From Spirochaetales bacterium (GTDB taxonomy: Bacteria > Spirochaetota > Spirochaetia > DSM-16054 > Sediminispirochaetaceae): 7,002 nucleotides of DNA. The translations under genes and the position numbers were made by a program. The stretch is from positions 1 through 7,002 of the forward strand of contig JAASTM010000116.1 in assembly GCA_021767325.1 (NCBI GenBank), in the 5' to 3' direction. Positions 5,975-7,002 of this stretch are shown piece by piece. Position 1 is the first letter of the stretch; each line of letters opens with the position of its first letter. The notes under the pieces are model-generated. The model had not been told where the DNA came from. It searched no databases and was given only the letters and a program-made list of their open reading frames with translations.

Positions 5975-5982
5975 GTTGCAAA
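5964..5982 (+). promoter_or_regulatory. Operator-like 19-bp element, dehydrogenase side
   Basis: TGTTGTAAACTGTTGCAAA on the plus strand, differing from the permease-side element at two of 19 positions. Its centre is 65 bp from the other centre, about six helical turns, so both could be bound on the same face of the DNA. It overlaps the -10 box of the rightward promoter. Confidence 0.6.
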
Positions 5983-5988
5983 CTTCTC

Positions 5989-5994
5989 GAGGAG
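5989..5994 (+). promoter_or_regulatory. Ribosome binding site of the dehydrogenase gene
   Basis: GAGGAG at 5989-5994 lies 7 nt before ATG 6002 and fixes that start. Confidence 0.85.
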
Positions 5995-6001
5995 TAGTGG
6001 A

Positions 6002-7002
6002 ATGAGTGAACCCTCCGGAAAAGTATTTCGGAATGATGCGTATGCTAAAGTAACTGGCAGGGCAAAATACAGTGACGATTTGAAGTTCTTTAATATGGCA
6101 CATGCGGTGCCGGTCTATAGTGATTATATTCATGCGGAAAATCTCGAGGTGGATACGCAGGCAGCCCGGCAGGCCGCCGGCGTCCTGGCGGTTTTTACCG
6201 CCGCGGATGTCCCCGGGAGTGTCCGCTTTGGGCAGATCGAACCGGACTACTGCATGTTTGCCGAGAAGAAGATCATGTTTGCCGGAGATGTGGTGGCACT
6301 CATTGTAGCCGAGACCCGGGAGCAGGCCCTGGCGGCTGTGGATAAGGTAAAGATTTCTGCCGATCCCCTGCCGGTAGTGTCGGATCCGGAGGAGGCCCTC
6401 TCCCCTGACAGCCCGGTGGTTCGAGAAATAAAAAACAGCAATCTGATGAATCACCACAAAATGCGCCGCGGCGATGCACCGGGTGAAATAGAAAACTGCG
6501 ATGTGGTGCTCGAAGAGGAGTTTTCAACCCAGTTTATCGAACACGCCTATATGGAGCCCGAAGCGGCCGTCTGCGTGCCGCGTCAGGACGGGGTAATGGA
6601 GGTGTACGGCAGTATGCAGCACCCCTTCAGTACCCGCCGCTTTGTAGGTGCTCTGCTCGGTGAACCGCTCTCCAGAATCGAGGTATACCAGCCCCCCACC
6701 GGCGGCGGTTTCGGCGGAAAAGATGATACTGCCGCAGTAGTATGTGCCCGTGCGGCCATGGCCGCCCGTATTTTGAACCGGCCGGTCAAACTGAACTACA
6801 CCCGCGAATGGTCGATCCGCGAGAGTTACAAACGGCATCCCTACAGACTGAAATACAAGGTCGGACTCGAAAAAAGCGGCCGGGTGAAGGCTGTTCAGGT
6901 ACGGATGATTTCTGACGGCGGAGCGTATCTCTCGGTCAGCCCCTGGGTGAACTGGAGATCCACCGCCCAGTGTTTCGGCCCCTATGCGGTCGATCATGTG
7001 TA
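6002..7002 (+). CDS. Xanthine dehydrogenase-type molybdopterin-binding subunit, N-terminal part (3' end outside window)
   Basis: Molybdenum-cofactor subunit of a xanthine-oxidase-family hydroxylase, adding water-derived oxygen to a purine ring. 333 codons are present, open to the right edge; full subunits have about 700-780. Residues about 13-120 are the first conserved domain (aldehyde oxidase/xanthine dehydrogenase a/b hammerhead); from about 140 the molybdopterin domain begins. Motifs: FIEHAYMEPEAAV (178-190), GSMQHPFSTR with Gln206, GGGFGGKDD (234-242) and KRHPYRLKYKVG (277-288). Spacing to the bovine enzyme (from memory) is gap-free: Gln206=Gln767, Phe237=Phe798, Asp241=Glu802, Arg319=Arg880. 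Kept Arg319 favours a purine substrate; Glu802 is replaced by Asp. The FAD and 2Fe-2S subunits are not in the window and would be expected downstream. The divergent permease supports xanthine or hypoxanthine as substrate, but related aromatic or aldehyde oxidations are not excluded. Confidence 0.9.
   Translation, partial: MSEPSGKVFRNDAYAKVTGRAKYSDDLKFFNMAHAVPVYSDYIHAENLEVDTQAARQAAGVLAVFTAADVPGSVRFGQIEPDYCMFAEKKIMFAGDVVALIVAETREQALAAVDKVKISADPLPVVSDPEEALSPDSPVVREIKNSNLMNHHKMRRGDAPGEIENCDVVLEEEFSTQFIEHAYMEPEAAVCVPRQDGVMEVYGSMQHPFSTRRFVGALLGEPLSRIEVYQPPTGGGFGGKDDTAAVVCARAAMAARILNRPVKLNYTREWSIRESYKRHPYRLKYKVGLEKSGRVKAVQVRMISDGGAYLSVSPWVNWRSTAQCFGPYAVDHV

Noticed and set aside
5964..5982. Sigma-54 promoter (TTGC element) before the dehydrogenase gene
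   Set aside because: A TTGC occurs at 5976-5979, but no GG element lies about ten bases upstream.

Overview
The window is ordinary-density bacterial chromosome: seven protein genes, five complete and two cut by the window edges, moderate GC in genes and AT-rich promoter regions, with purine-rich Shine-Dalgarno sites such as AAGGAG. No RNA genes, insertion sequences or CRISPR arrays were seen. Gene content (cofactor synthesis, K+ channel, purine uptake and oxidation) would suit a free-living anaerobic or facultative bacterium. A spirochaete is my weak guess from the style of the genes; the sequence alone does not prove it.

Layout. Positions 1-761 (+) hold the C-terminal half of an NAD(P)-dependent aldehyde dehydrogenase that enters from the left. 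A 119-bp gap follows, containing a perfect 10-bp inverted repeat. Then comes a tight two-gene pterin unit: a 6-pyruvoyltetrahydropterin-synthase/QueD family protein (881-1249) overlapping or abutting folE2, GTP cyclohydrolase IB (1239 or 1254 to 2060). Together they take GTP to dihydroneopterin triphosphate and on to the 7-deazapurine (queuosine) precursor, possibly also serving folate synthesis.

Positions 2158-4358 (+) are a two-gene unit that is the most unusual part. The first gene is a two-transmembrane TVGYGD potassium channel with a C-terminal RCK module and a cytoplasmic N-terminal domain resembling CheW. The second, 11 bp downstream with its ribosome site overlapping the channel's stop codon, is a small soluble cyclic-nucleotide-binding-domain protein without a DNA-binding domain. 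I infer a ligand-gated K+ channel whose nucleotide sensor is a separate subunit.

Positions 4436-5857 (-) encode an NCS2 xanthine/urate permease that ends at a strong intrinsic terminator (4371-4415). It is transcribed divergently from 6002-7002 (+), the N-terminal 333 residues of a xanthine-dehydrogenase-type molybdenum hydroxylase subunit that leaves on the right. The intergenic region carries two near-identical 19-bp elements in opposite orientation. Each overlaps the -10 box of one of the two divergent promoters in the same register, which points to one regulator controlling purine import and purine oxidation together.
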